This document shows positions 7,790 to 15,188 of a DNA stretch of 32,103 nt, piece after piece (the first letter of the stretch is position 1; every line of letters starts with the position of its first letter). Position numbers and translations under genes: made by a program. The notes under the pieces were generated by a model. That model was not told the origin of the DNA. It saw only the letters and a list, made by a program, of their open reading frames with translations, and searched no databases. Source of the stretch: Gemmatimonadota bacterium (GTDB taxonomy: Bacteria > Gemmatimonadota > Gemmatimonadetes > Gemmatimonadales > GWC2-71-9); contig JACQHC010000149.1 of the NCBI GenBank assembly GCA_016199245.1, positions 1 to 32,103 on the forward strand. Reading direction: 5' to 3'.

Positions 7790-7848
7790 CTCAGCAGTCA
7801 GCACTCAGCAGTCAGGGCGGTTCTGGCAGCTGAGTGCTGACTGCTGAG
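7790..7848. repeat. Gene-end hairpin built from a CTCAGCAGTCAG word
   Basis: A perfect 20-bp inverted repeat (7790-7809 against 7829-7848) with a 19-base loop follows the argA stop. Each arm is itself repetitive: ctcagcagtcag occurs at 7790-7801 and again, exactly, at 7804-7815. It lies between the arginine module and the nicotinamidase operon and would form a very stable RNA stem. No T-run follows, so simple intrinsic termination is not clear. Confidence 0.75.
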
Positions 7849-7889
7849 TTCTGAGGGACTCGATGCAGCACGACCCGTGGAGTCGCCGT

Positions 7890-8561
7890 ATGTCCGGTAT
7901 CATCTTCTGGGACGTTGACACGCAGTACGATTTCATGCGCGCCGACGGCAAGCTGTACGTGCCCGACGCCGAGCGCATCATCCCGAACTTGAAACGCCTG
8001 ACCCTTGCCGCCCACCAGCGCGGCATCCGCATCGTGGCCAGCGCGGACGACCACGTGCCCGGTCATCGGGAGCTGTCGGATACCCCGGATTATCACGAGA
8101 CATTCCCGCCGCATTGCATGCGAGGCACGCCGGGTCAGCGGAAGATCCCGGAGACGGCGCTCCAGCGGCCGCTCGTGATCGAGCCCGACCAGGCAGATCC
8201 GGCCGAGATCCGGCGCCGCGTGCGCGGGCACGACGGCGACATCCTGTTTCACAAGCACTGGTTCGATGTGTTCACCAACCCCAACGTGGAACCCGTGCTC
8301 GACGAGCTCGACCCCGAGCGCGTGGTGCTGTACGGCGTGGCGCTGGACGTGTGCGACCGGTACGCGATCGAGGGCCTCCTGGCCCGGCGCCCGCACACCC
8401 GCTTGACGGCGGTGACGGACGCCATGAAACCGATAGACGCCGCGGCGGCCGACCGCCTGCTCCGCGACTGGGCGGCTCGCGGCGTGACCCTCTCGACCAC
8501 AGATCAGGTGCCGGCCCTCTTGGGCACGGCGCCGGCGAACCGCGAGGCGCAGCACGCATGA
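7890..8561 (+). CDS. Nicotinamidase-like cysteine hydrolase (isochorismatase fold)
   Basis: A 223-residue isochorismatase-fold amidase. The catalytic triad is Asp10 (in Asp-Thr-Gln-Tyr-Asp-Phe), Lys122 (in Phe-His-Lys-His) and Cys155 (in Ala-Leu-Asp-Val-Cys-Asp). Metal ligands typical of nicotinamidase are present as Asp53-x-His55-x3-His59, and Phe-Pro-Pro-His75-Cys-Met-Arg-Gly-Thr-Pro-Gly closely follows the PncA block around its fourth ligand. It would convert nicotinamide to nicotinate and so feed the pncB enzyme encoded at 3191. I chose the ATG at 7890, with GGAG seven bases upstream and a family-typical N-terminus; an ATG at 7863 in the same frame would add nine residues. It begins an operon with the aminotransferase, serA and leuS, and its stop overlaps the next start (ATGA). 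Confidence 0.78.
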   Translation: MSGIIFWDVDTQYDFMRADGKLYVPDAERIIPNLKRLTLAAHQRGIRIVASADDHVPGHRELSDTPDYHETFPPHCMRGTPGQRKIPETALQRPLVIEPDQADPAEIRRRVRGHDGDILFHKHWFDVFTNPNVEPVLDELDPERVVLYGVALDVCDRYAIEGLLARRPHTRLTAVTDAMKPIDAAAADRLLRDWAARGVTLSTTDQVPALLGTAPANREAQHA

Positions 8562-9649
8562 CGGCTCCATCCTTCGGACAGTTCTTCTTGCCCGGCCCGA
8601 CGGAGGTTCATCCAGACGTGCTCGCGGCGATGACGCGACCCATGGTCCCTCACCGCGGCAAGGACATGCGGGAACTGCTGGGGAACATTGCGGAGCCGCT
8701 GCGCCAGTTGTTCCGGACGCGCCGGCAGGTGGTGATCGGCACGTGCTCCGCCACGGGGTTCATGGAGGCGGCCGTGCGATGCGGTGTGCGTCACCGGATG
8801 TTGGCGCTGGTCGGCGGTGCCTTCGGTGAACGCTTCGCGGCGATCGGGGCGGCCTGCGGGCGCGACGTCATTCGGTTGAACGTGCCGCTCGGCGAGACGG
8901 TGGAGCCGGACATGCTGCGCGACGCGCTCCAACGGTCGGACGTGGACGCCGTCACCATTGTCCACTCGGAGACCGCCACTGGTGCGCTCGCGCCGCTGGA
9001 AGAGCTCGCCCGGGTGGTGCGCGAGTTCGGCGAGGTGATGCTGCTGGTGGACGCGGTCACATCCGCTGCGGGATCGCCCGTTGAGACGGATAGCTGGGGC
9101 CTGGATTTCACGCTGACGGGATCGCAGAAAGCGCTGGCATTGCCTCCCGGGCTGGCGCTCGGCGTCTGCTCGGCCCGCATGCTCGAGCGGGCGAAAACGG
9201 TGCCCGAACGCGGCGCGTATTTCGATCTGGTCACGTTCGACGAAGCGTTTTCGGAAGCGCAGCCAACCAACACGCCGGCGATCTCGCTGTTCTACGCGCT
9301 CGAGGCGCAGCTGCGGCGCATCGCGGCGGAAGGCGGGATCGAGGCGCGGTGGCGGCGCCACGACGAGATGCGCAAGACCGTCGAGTGCTGGGTGCAGGAG
9401 AGCGGCGCTCGGTGGGGGCTGTCCTTCCTTCCGGTGGACGGGCGGCGATCCTGGACCACCTCATGCCTCCGTGTATCGGAGGGCAAGAACGGGCGCGCCA
9501 TCACGCAGGCGCTCGGCGCCCGGGGGTGGACGATCGGCTCGGGCTACGGGCCCCTGAAGGAATCCACGATTCGGATCGGACACATGGGAGACCACACGCC
9601 GGAAGGCGTGCGGCAGCTGCTCGAGGTGCTGGAGGAGGTGCTGGGTTGA
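8558..9649 (+). CDS. Class V aminotransferase, probable serine-pathway transaminase
   Basis: A 363-residue PLP enzyme of the alanine-glyoxylate / serine-pyruvate aminotransferase group. Visible features are Leu-Pro-Gly-Pro-Thr-Glu-Val at the N-terminus, His136-Ser-Glu-Thr (substrate side), the PLP-ring aspartate Asp165 in Leu-Leu-Val-Asp-Ala-Val-Thr-Ser, and the Schiff-base lysine Lys191 in Gly-Ser-Gln-Lys-Ala-Leu. It overlaps both neighbours (ATGA upstream; TGATG with serA). No serC is seen in the window. The tight coupling to serA suggests that it transaminates 3-phosphohydroxypyruvate, as class V enzymes paired with serA have been proposed to do elsewhere. A glyoxylate or pyruvate aminotransferase role cannot be excluded from sequence. 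Confidence 0.85.
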   Translation: MTAPSFGQFFLPGPTEVHPDVLAAMTRPMVPHRGKDMRELLGNIAEPLRQLFRTRRQVVIGTCSATGFMEAAVRCGVRHRMLALVGGAFGERFAAIGAACGRDVIRLNVPLGETVEPDMLRDALQRSDVDAVTIVHSETATGALAPLEELARVVREFGEVMLLVDAVTSAAGSPVETDSWGLDFTLTGSQKALALPPGLALGVCSARMLERAKTVPERGAYFDLVTFDEAFSEAQPTNTPAISLFYALEAQLRRIAAEGGIEARWRRHDEMRKTVECWVQESGARWGLSFLPVDGRRSWTTSCLRVSEGKNGRAITQALGARGWTIGSGYGPLKESTIRIGHMGDHTPEGVRQLLEVLEEVLG

Positions 9650-11244
9650 TGCATCGCGTCGTCGTGGCCGACAAGGTGGACGAAGGCGGGCTCGCTCTGC
9701 TCACGAAGTCGGAGGGAATCGAGGTCGTCAAGACCATCAAGGACAAGAAGCGGCTGCTCGAAGCGCTGCCGACCGCGCACGCGCTCCTGGTGCGTTCGGA
9801 GACGAAAGTGACCGCCGAGCTGCTGGCCCAGGCGTCCGAGCTTCGCGTGATCGGGCGGGCGGGAATCGGCGTGGACAACATCGATCTCGAAGCGGCCACG
9901 CAGCGGGGCATCGCCGTCCTCAACACGCCGGGCGGGAATACGATCAGCGCCGCCGAGCACACCGTGGGATTGCTGCTCGCGCTGGTCCGCAGGATCCCGT
10001 GGGCCGACCAGAGCATGCGCGCGGGCGCCTGGGATCGGCCGAAGTTCCAGGGAGTCGAGTTGTCCGGGAAGACGCTGGGTGTGGTGGGACTGGGCCGGAT
10101 CGGCGCACACGTGGCCACGATTGCGCGGGCCTTCGGCATGCTGGTGGTGGCGCACGACCCGTTTCTGACCGAGGCGCGCGCGCTCGAGCTGCAGGTGCAG
10201 CTCCTGCCGCTGGATGACGTCCTGAAGCGGGCAGATGTCGTGACATTGCACCTGCCGCTCACGGACGAGACGCTCAATCTGATTGACCGCCGACGCCTCG
10301 GCCTGATGAAGAAGACCGGGGTGCTGATCAACGCCGCGCGCGGTGGTCTGGTGGACGAAGTCGCTCTGGCGGAGGCGCTGAAGGCCGAGAAGCTGGGCGG
10401 GGCCGCGATTGACGTGTTCGAGACCGAGCCGCTGCCGGCCGATTCCCCGCTGCGCCAGGCCGATCGCGTGATTCTCACACCCCATCTGGCCGCTGCGACG
10501 GCGGAGGCCCAGGAACGGGTTGGGCTCGAGATCTGCCGGCTGGTGCGCGACGCGCTGCTCAAGGGCGATCTGAGTGGAGCGGTCAATGTCCCCGGCATCC
10601 CCGGCGCGGCCCTCGCCCGGCTGCGCCCGCTGTTGTCGCTGTCGCGTCGGCTCGGGCGGCTGGCGGCGGCGATCAGTCCGGGGCGGGTGCGCGAAATCGA
10701 CGTCCAGTACGGCGGGCCGGATGATGCCGCGCCGAAGCCTGTGATGCTGGCAGCCCTGGAGGGCGTGCTCGGGGCGATGGGCGTGGGCCCCGTGACGCTG
10801 GTGAACGCGATGGCGTTGGCGGAGGGCCGGGGCATCACGGTGGGGCGACGCGTGGGAAGCCCGGCGCTCCGCTTCGAGGCCACGGTCGGCGTGACCGTGC
10901 GGGCCGATGGGAATGAAACGACCGTGGTGGGCGCGATGGTGGGAGACCGCTTCGCCCGGGTCATCCGGATCGATGAGTATCCGGTGGATATCCCGGCCGA
11001 CGGCTCGATCGTCCTGCTGCGCAACCGCGACGAGCCCGGCGTGATGGGACGCGTAGGAACGGTGTTGGGCGACGCGGGTGTCCACATCGGGTCGTACCAG
11101 CAGGCGCGCCCCGCCCCGGGCAACGGTGAAGCCTTTGCGGCGGTGGCGGTGGATCACACCCCGCCGCAGGCCGTTGTGGACCGGCTGCGTCACTTGCCCG
11201 GCGTGCTGGAGGTGCGCGTCGCCGTTCTGGATGACGCAGGATGA
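9649..11244 (+). CDS. serA: D-3-phosphoglycerate dehydrogenase (long, ACT-domain form)
   Basis: Oxidises 3-phosphoglycerate to 3-phosphohydroxypyruvate with NAD, first step of serine synthesis. The 531-residue product has the long-form architecture: a substrate-binding domain, a NAD Rossmann domain with Gly147-Leu-Gly-Arg-Ile-Gly, catalytic Arg (Asn-Ala-Ala-Arg-Gly-Gly), Glu (Phe-Glu-Thr-Glu-Pro) and His (Thr-Pro-His-Leu), then an intervening (ASB) domain from about 320 and a C-terminal ACT domain from about 455. The last two usually mediate serine inhibition. The ATG at 9649 shares a base with the aminotransferase stop; the TGA overlaps the leuS ATG. Confidence 0.94.
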   Translation: MHRVVVADKVDEGGLALLTKSEGIEVVKTIKDKKRLLEALPTAHALLVRSETKVTAELLAQASELRVIGRAGIGVDNIDLEAATQRGIAVLNTPGGNTISAAEHTVGLLLALVRRIPWADQSMRAGAWDRPKFQGVELSGKTLGVVGLGRIGAHVATIARAFGMLVVAHDPFLTEARALELQVQLLPLDDVLKRADVVTLHLPLTDETLNLIDRRRLGLMKKTGVLINAARGGLVDEVALAEALKAEKLGGAAIDVFETEPLPADSPLRQADRVILTPHLAAATAEAQERVGLEICRLVRDALLKGDLSGAVNVPGIPGAALARLRPLLSLSRRLGRLAAAISPGRVREIDVQYGGPDDAAPKPVMLAALEGVLGAMGVGPVTLVNAMALAEGRGITVGRRVGSPALRFEATVGVTVRADGNETTVVGAMVGDRFARVIRIDEYPVDIPADGSIVLLRNRDEPGVMGRVGTVLGDAGVHIGSYQQARPAPGNGEAFAAVAVDHTPPQAVVDRLRHLPGVLEVRVAVLDDAG

Positions 11245-13757
11245 GGAAGCCGCAGAACGCGCAGCAGCGGTCACAGGGGCCGCAGTTGGAGCAACGGAAC
11301 GCTCCACCCGCGTACGATCCCGCGGCGGTGGAGGTCAAGTGGCGCCGCGTGTGGGCGGAGCGGCGCATCAACGTCACCGATCTGCGCGGCGCCGCCAGCC
11401 CGTACTACAACCTCATGATGTTCCCCTACCCCTCCGCCGAGGGGCTCCACGTGGGGAACGTGTTTGCCTTCGTGGGAGCGGACATTCACGGCCGCTTCCA
11501 ACGGCTCCGGGGCCGCGACGTGTTCGAGCCAATCGGGTTCGACGCCTTCGGCATCCACTCCGAGAACTATGCCCTGAAGGTGAACCAGCATCCGGGACGC
11601 TTGATCCCGGCGAACATCGCGAACTTCCGCGAGCAGCTGAGGCGGATCGGCCTGATGGTGGACTGGGACCACGAGTTGGCGACGACGGATCCGGCGTACT
11701 ACAAATGGACCCAGTGGATCTTCCTCCAGCTCTACAAGGCGGGGCTCGCGGTGCGCAAGCGGGCGCCGGTGAACTGGTGTCCCGAATGCAAGACGGTGCT
11801 CGCCAACGAGCAGGTGATCGACGGGTTCTGCGAGCGACATCCCGCGGTGCGCGTGACGCAGCGGCTGCTTGAGCAGTGGTTCTTCACCATCACGAGGTAC
11901 GCTGAGCGACTGCTCGACAACCTCAAGACGCTCGACTGGTCGGAATCCACTCGATTGCTGCAGACCAACTGGATCGGGCGTTCCGAGGGCGCCGAACTGG
12001 CGTTCGCCACGCCCGTGAGCGACCCGATCCGCGTGTACACGACCCGGCCGGACACGGTGTTCGGGGCGACGTACCTGGTGCTGGCGCCGGAGCATCCCCT
12101 GGTGGAGGCCCTGACGGCGGGTGACCGGCAGGCCGACGTGCGGGCGTACCGGAGCCGTGTCGCCCAGATGGACGTCGTGTCGCGCAAGGTGGGCGAACGG
12201 CAGAAGACCGGCGTGTTCACCGGGTCGTACGCGCGCAACCCCGCCACCGGTGAATCGGTCCCGATATGGGTTGCCGACTACGTGCTGATGGAATACGGCA
12301 CGGGGGCCATCATGGGAGTGCCCGGGCACGACGAGCGGGATTACGCGTTTGCCAAACACTTCGGGTTGGAGATTCGATGGGTCGTGAGACCGGCGGGCGC
12401 GGCAGCTCGTGCGCCGGATCCTGACGTGGTGGACATGCCCTGCACCGATTGGGACGGCGTCTTGATCAACAGCGGGCAGTTCGATGGGCTGTCCTGCCGC
12501 GAGGCTGTTCCAGCGATTACCGCCTGGCTTGCGGAGCAGGGCTTCGCGACGCCCCAGGTGCAGTACCGGTTGCACGATTGGTGCATTTCCCGTCAGCGCT
12601 ACTGGGGCCCGCCGATTCCCGTCATCTACTGCGATGTGTGCGACGTTGTGCCGGTGCCGGAGAAGGACCTGCCGGTGCTGCTCCCGCCGCTGGAGGACTT
12701 CCGGCCGGATGAGAGCGGCGTCTCACCCCTGGCGCGGGCCGAGGAATGGTATCGCGTCCCGTGCCCGGGCTGCGGGAATCCCGCGCGCCGGGAGACCGAC
12801 GTCTCCGACACGTTCCTCGATTCGGCCTGGTATTTCCTGCGGTACCCGTCCACGGAGTTCCCCGATCGGCCGTTCGATCGCGGGCTGACCGAGAAGTGGC
12901 TGCCTGTGGACAGCTACATCGGCGGCAACGAACACGCCGTGCTGCACCTGATGTACTCGCGATTCATCACCATGGTGTTGCACGACCTCGGGCACCTGCC
13001 CTTCGACGAGCCGTACAAGCGGTTTCGCGCGCACGGCACGATCGTCAAGGACGGGGCCAAAATGTCGAAGTCCCGTGGCAACGTGGTGATCCCGGATGCC
13101 TACATCGCGAAATGGGGCGCAGACACGTTCCGCATGTATCTCATGTTCCTGGGGCCCTACCAGGAAGGCGGCGACTTCCGTGACGACGGGATCCTGGGCC
13201 AGCGACGGTTCCTGGACAAGTTGTGGAGTACCGTGCTCGCGACCGGGGCGGACGACGGCGGTTCCGAGCGGGCGGTGGAGACCAAATTGCACCAGACGAT
13301 TCGCAGGGTGACCGCGAGTCTCGAAGAGCTGCGGTACAACACGGCGATCGCGGCGCTCATGGAGTATCTGAATCTGCTCCGGGAAACGAGCGGGCTCGGT
13401 GTGAGCCGGCCCGGCGCGTCGGTCGCCCGGACGCTCGTGGAGCCCATGATCGTGATGCTGGCTCCGTTCGCGCCCCATTTCGCCGAGGAATGCTGGGAGC
13501 GCCTCGGACACGCGCAGAGCGTGTTTCGGGCTCCCTGGCCGGCCTGGGACGAGGCACGCGCGCGTGAGGATGAGGTGGAGGTTGCCGTGCAGGTGAACGG
13601 GAAGCTGCGCGGCCGGCTGACCATCCCGCGGGGTCTGAGTCAGCAGCAGGTCGTGGACCGGGCGCTCGCCGATGCCGCTGTCAGGCGGTTCGTCGACGGG
13701 AAGGCGATCAGAAAGGTGGTGTACGTGCAGGACAAGTTGGTGAACCTGGTTGTCTAG
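11241..13757 (+). CDS. leuS: Leucyl-tRNA synthetase
   Basis: Charges tRNA-Leu. The 838-residue class Ia enzyme has the HIGH-type motif as His-Val-Gly-Asn at 70-73 and Lys-Met-Ser-Lys-Ser at 607-611. Between them lie the CP1 editing domain (about 200-400) and a zinc-type Cys-x2-Cys segment in Asn-Trp-Cys-Pro-Glu-Cys; an anticodon-binding domain and the small C-terminal domain follow. The first 24 residues are an unusual Gln/Asn/Arg-rich extension before the usual Tyr-Asp-Pro start; the ATG at 11241 is nevertheless favoured by its ATGA overlap with serA. There is no room for a T-box, so leuS expression is tied to the serine/NAD operon. It ends at a long hairpin repeat shared with the convergent iron-transporter gene. 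Confidence 0.96.
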   Translation: MRKPQNAQQRSQGPQLEQRNAPPAYDPAAVEVKWRRVWAERRINVTDLRGAASPYYNLMMFPYPSAEGLHVGNVFAFVGADIHGRFQRLRGRDVFEPIGFDAFGIHSENYALKVNQHPGRLIPANIANFREQLRRIGLMVDWDHELATTDPAYYKWTQWIFLQLYKAGLAVRKRAPVNWCPECKTVLANEQVIDGFCERHPAVRVTQRLLEQWFFTITRYAERLLDNLKTLDWSESTRLLQTNWIGRSEGAELAFATPVSDPIRVYTTRPDTVFGATYLVLAPEHPLVEALTAGDRQADVRAYRSRVAQMDVVSRKVGERQKTGVFTGSYARNPATGESVPIWVADYVLMEYGTGAIMGVPGHDERDYAFAKHFGLEIRWVVRPAGAAARAPDPDVVDMPCTDWDGVLINSGQFDGLSCREAVPAITAWLAEQGFATPQVQYRLHDWCISRQRYWGPPIPVIYCDVCDVVPVPEKDLPVLLPPLEDFRPDESGVSPLARAEEWYRVPCPGCGNPARRETDVSDTFLDSAWYFLRYPSTEFPDRPFDRGLTEKWLPVDSYIGGNEHAVLHLMYSRFITMVLHDLGHLPFDEPYKRFRAHGTIVKDGAKMSKSRGNVVIPDAYIAKWGADTFRMYLMFLGPYQEGGDFRDDGILGQRRFLDKLWSTVLATGADDGGSERAVETKLHQTIRRVTASLEELRYNTAIAALMEYLNLLRETSGLGVSRPGASVARTLVEPMIVMLAPFAPHFAEECWERLGHAQSVFRAPWPAWDEARAREDEVEVAVQVNGKLRGRLTIPRGLSQQQVVDRALADAAVRRFVDGKAIRKVVYVQDKLVNLVV

Positions 13758-13761
13758 AAAG

Positions 13762-13849
13762 GCGTAAGAGGCTAGGAAGAGGTGTGAGGTCAAGAGGTGC
13801 GGCAATTGCCTCCCACTTCTTACTTCATCACCTCTCACGCCTCTTATTG
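13762..13849. repeat. Hairpin repeat between convergent leuS and VIT1 genes
   Basis: A long imperfect palindrome centred on the perfect 10-bp palindrome ggcaattgcc at 13801-13810. Paired segments going outward are aagaggtg/cacttctt (one G-T), agaggtg (13778-13784)/cacctct (13829-13835) and taagaggc (13765-13772)/gcctctta (13839-13846). The right arm covers the stop codon of the minus-strand VIT1 gene. The word cacctctcacgc (13829-13840) recurs exactly at 21248-21259 in another convergent gap, showing a shared family. Confidence 0.7.
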
Positions 13850-14965
13850 CAGCCACCGCGCCACTGCGTCGCCGATGAAATAGCCCACGCCCGCCACGCC
13901 AAGTCCCACCAAGAACATGTCCATGCCGCTGCGGATCACGCCGCGGCCGGTGAACACGCTGCGCGCGGCGCCTACCGCGAAGTGGGACAGCATGGCGACG
14001 GCGAACGCCGTCCACACCGCCGTGGCGCCGTCGAGCACGAGGAACGGAGCCACGGGGATGAAAGCCCCGACGGCCGTGGCGACCCCCGTGATCCAACCTT
14101 CGCGGAGCGGCGTAGTGTGCGCCTCGGCAATGCCCAGCTCCTCGCGGGCCTTTTCTTCCAGGGCGCGCGACGGGTCGCGCATCACGTCGCGGGCGAGCGC
14201 GCGGGCATGGTCTCGCGCCATGCCTTTGGCTTCGTACAGCAGCGCGAGCTCGTCCTCTTCCACCTCGGGCATGATGCGGATCTCTTCGGCCTCCATGGCG
14301 ATCTCGTGCGCGTACACTTCGCGCTCGCTCTTGGCGGCGAGGTACCCCGACGAGCCCATGGAGAGCGCGTCGGCGATCATGCCGGCGACGCCCGACACGA
14401 GCACGATCTGCGGCGCGACGGAGGCGCCGATGACCCCGGCGACCAGCCCGAAGTTCGCGGTCAGTCCGTCGTTGAAGCCGTAGACCACGTTCCGGAGGAA
14501 TCCGCCCGACGCCATGCGGTGCCATGGCTCGCCAGTGGTTCCGGCCACGGAGCCCAGCGTGCGCGCGTGTTCCGCGGATTCTTTCGCAAGGAGCAGGGCC
14601 GCATCGCGAGCCGTGCCCGCCGCGCTCTGCCGGTAGAGCTGGAGGTAGCCTTTCACCTCCTGCCCCTCCTCGCGCAGCATCAGCGACACGAGCAGGTCGG
14701 GCCCGAGCCGGCGGGCGAGCCAGGCGAGCAGCCGGGCGCGCCCCGAGGGAGGGACCTGCGCGATCTCCGTCCCGTGCTCGGCGAGGACCGACCGCCACAC
14801 GGCCGTGTGGCGCTGCTCGACCTCCGCCAGGCGGTGAAACAGGTCGCGTCGCTCCGGGTTGGCCTCCCGCTCGGCGAGGATCTGGTACAGATAGGCCGCG
14901 TCGGCCTCGTCCTGGAGGTGGTGACGCCAGGCGGTGATAGCGGTGGCTGGCGGGTGGGCGCTCAT
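13844..14965 (-). CDS. Ferritin-like domain plus VIT1/CCC1 iron transporter (MbfA-like)
   Basis: A 373-residue fusion. Residues 10-145 form a four-helix ferritin-like (erythrin) domain with candidate di-iron ligands Glu20, Glu50-x2-His53, Glu100/Glu103 and Glu129/His133. From about 160 a VIT1/CCC1 transporter begins with Tyr-Gly-Phe-Asn-Asp-Gly-Leu-Thr-Ala-Asn-Phe-Gly and about five membrane helices; a cytoplasmic Glu/Met-rich stretch (about 215-260) resembles the VIT1 metal-binding domain. Proteins of this build (MbfA) export iron from the cytoplasm and protect against iron plus peroxide stress. I chose the ATG at 14965; upstream in-frame sequence is a low-complexity shadow of the divergent gene. 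It is divergent from the GMC oxidoreductase, and its 3' end lies in the hairpin shared with leuS. Confidence 0.87.
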   Translation of the reverse strand: MSAHPPATAITAWRHHLQDEADAAYLYQILAEREANPERRDLFHRLAEVEQRHTAVWRSVLAEHGTEIAQVPPSGRARLLAWLARRLGPDLLVSLMLREEGQEVKGYLQLYRQSAAGTARDAALLLAKESAEHARTLGSVAGTTGEPWHRMASGGFLRNVVYGFNDGLTANFGLVAGVIGASVAPQIVLVSGVAGMIADALSMGSSGYLAAKSEREVYAHEIAMEAEEIRIMPEVEEDELALLYEAKGMARDHARALARDVMRDPSRALEEKAREELGIAEAHTTPLREGWITGVATAVGAFIPVAPFLVLDGATAVWTAFAVAMLSHFAVGAARSVFTGRGVIRSGMDMFLVGLGVAGVGYFIGDAVARWLQ

Positions 14966-15059
14966 GCGGTCGAAGAACGATGGCGGCGGCGGTCCTGCGG
15001 CGGAAGTGGCCTGGTCTGGACGCGTCGCCTTGCCGCGGGAGCCGACGCCCGGGTAGGTT

Positions 15060-15188
15060 TGCGGCCGCGCTCGCGCAGGCCAGTCGCGTGAACCGCTCCA
15101 CGACGGACGATTCTGCTCCAGCAGGGGTTTCGAGATCGAACGGTTCCATTCCGAAGCGCTCGTCATCGGGAGTGGTTTTGGCGGCAGC
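15060..15188 (+). other. Displaced 5' end of the GMC oxidoreductase gene (apparent frameshift)
   Basis: The frame of the oxidoreductase is open back to a TAG at 15054-15056 and encodes the missing Rossmann strand Ala-Leu-Val-Ile-Gly-Ser-Gly-Phe-Gly-Gly (15156-15185), but has no ATG, GTG or TTG before 15189. A GTG at 15088 in the neighbouring frame starts a plausible N-terminus. Adding one G to the run gggg at 15124-15127 would join the two into a normal start. This is either a real single-base loss or an assembly error in a homopolymer. Confidence 0.6.

Noticed and set aside
9544-11307. Long minus-strand open frames (540 and 587 codons) opposite serA
   Set aside because: SerA is unambiguous on the plus strand. 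The antisense frames have no domain and are GC-bias shadows.
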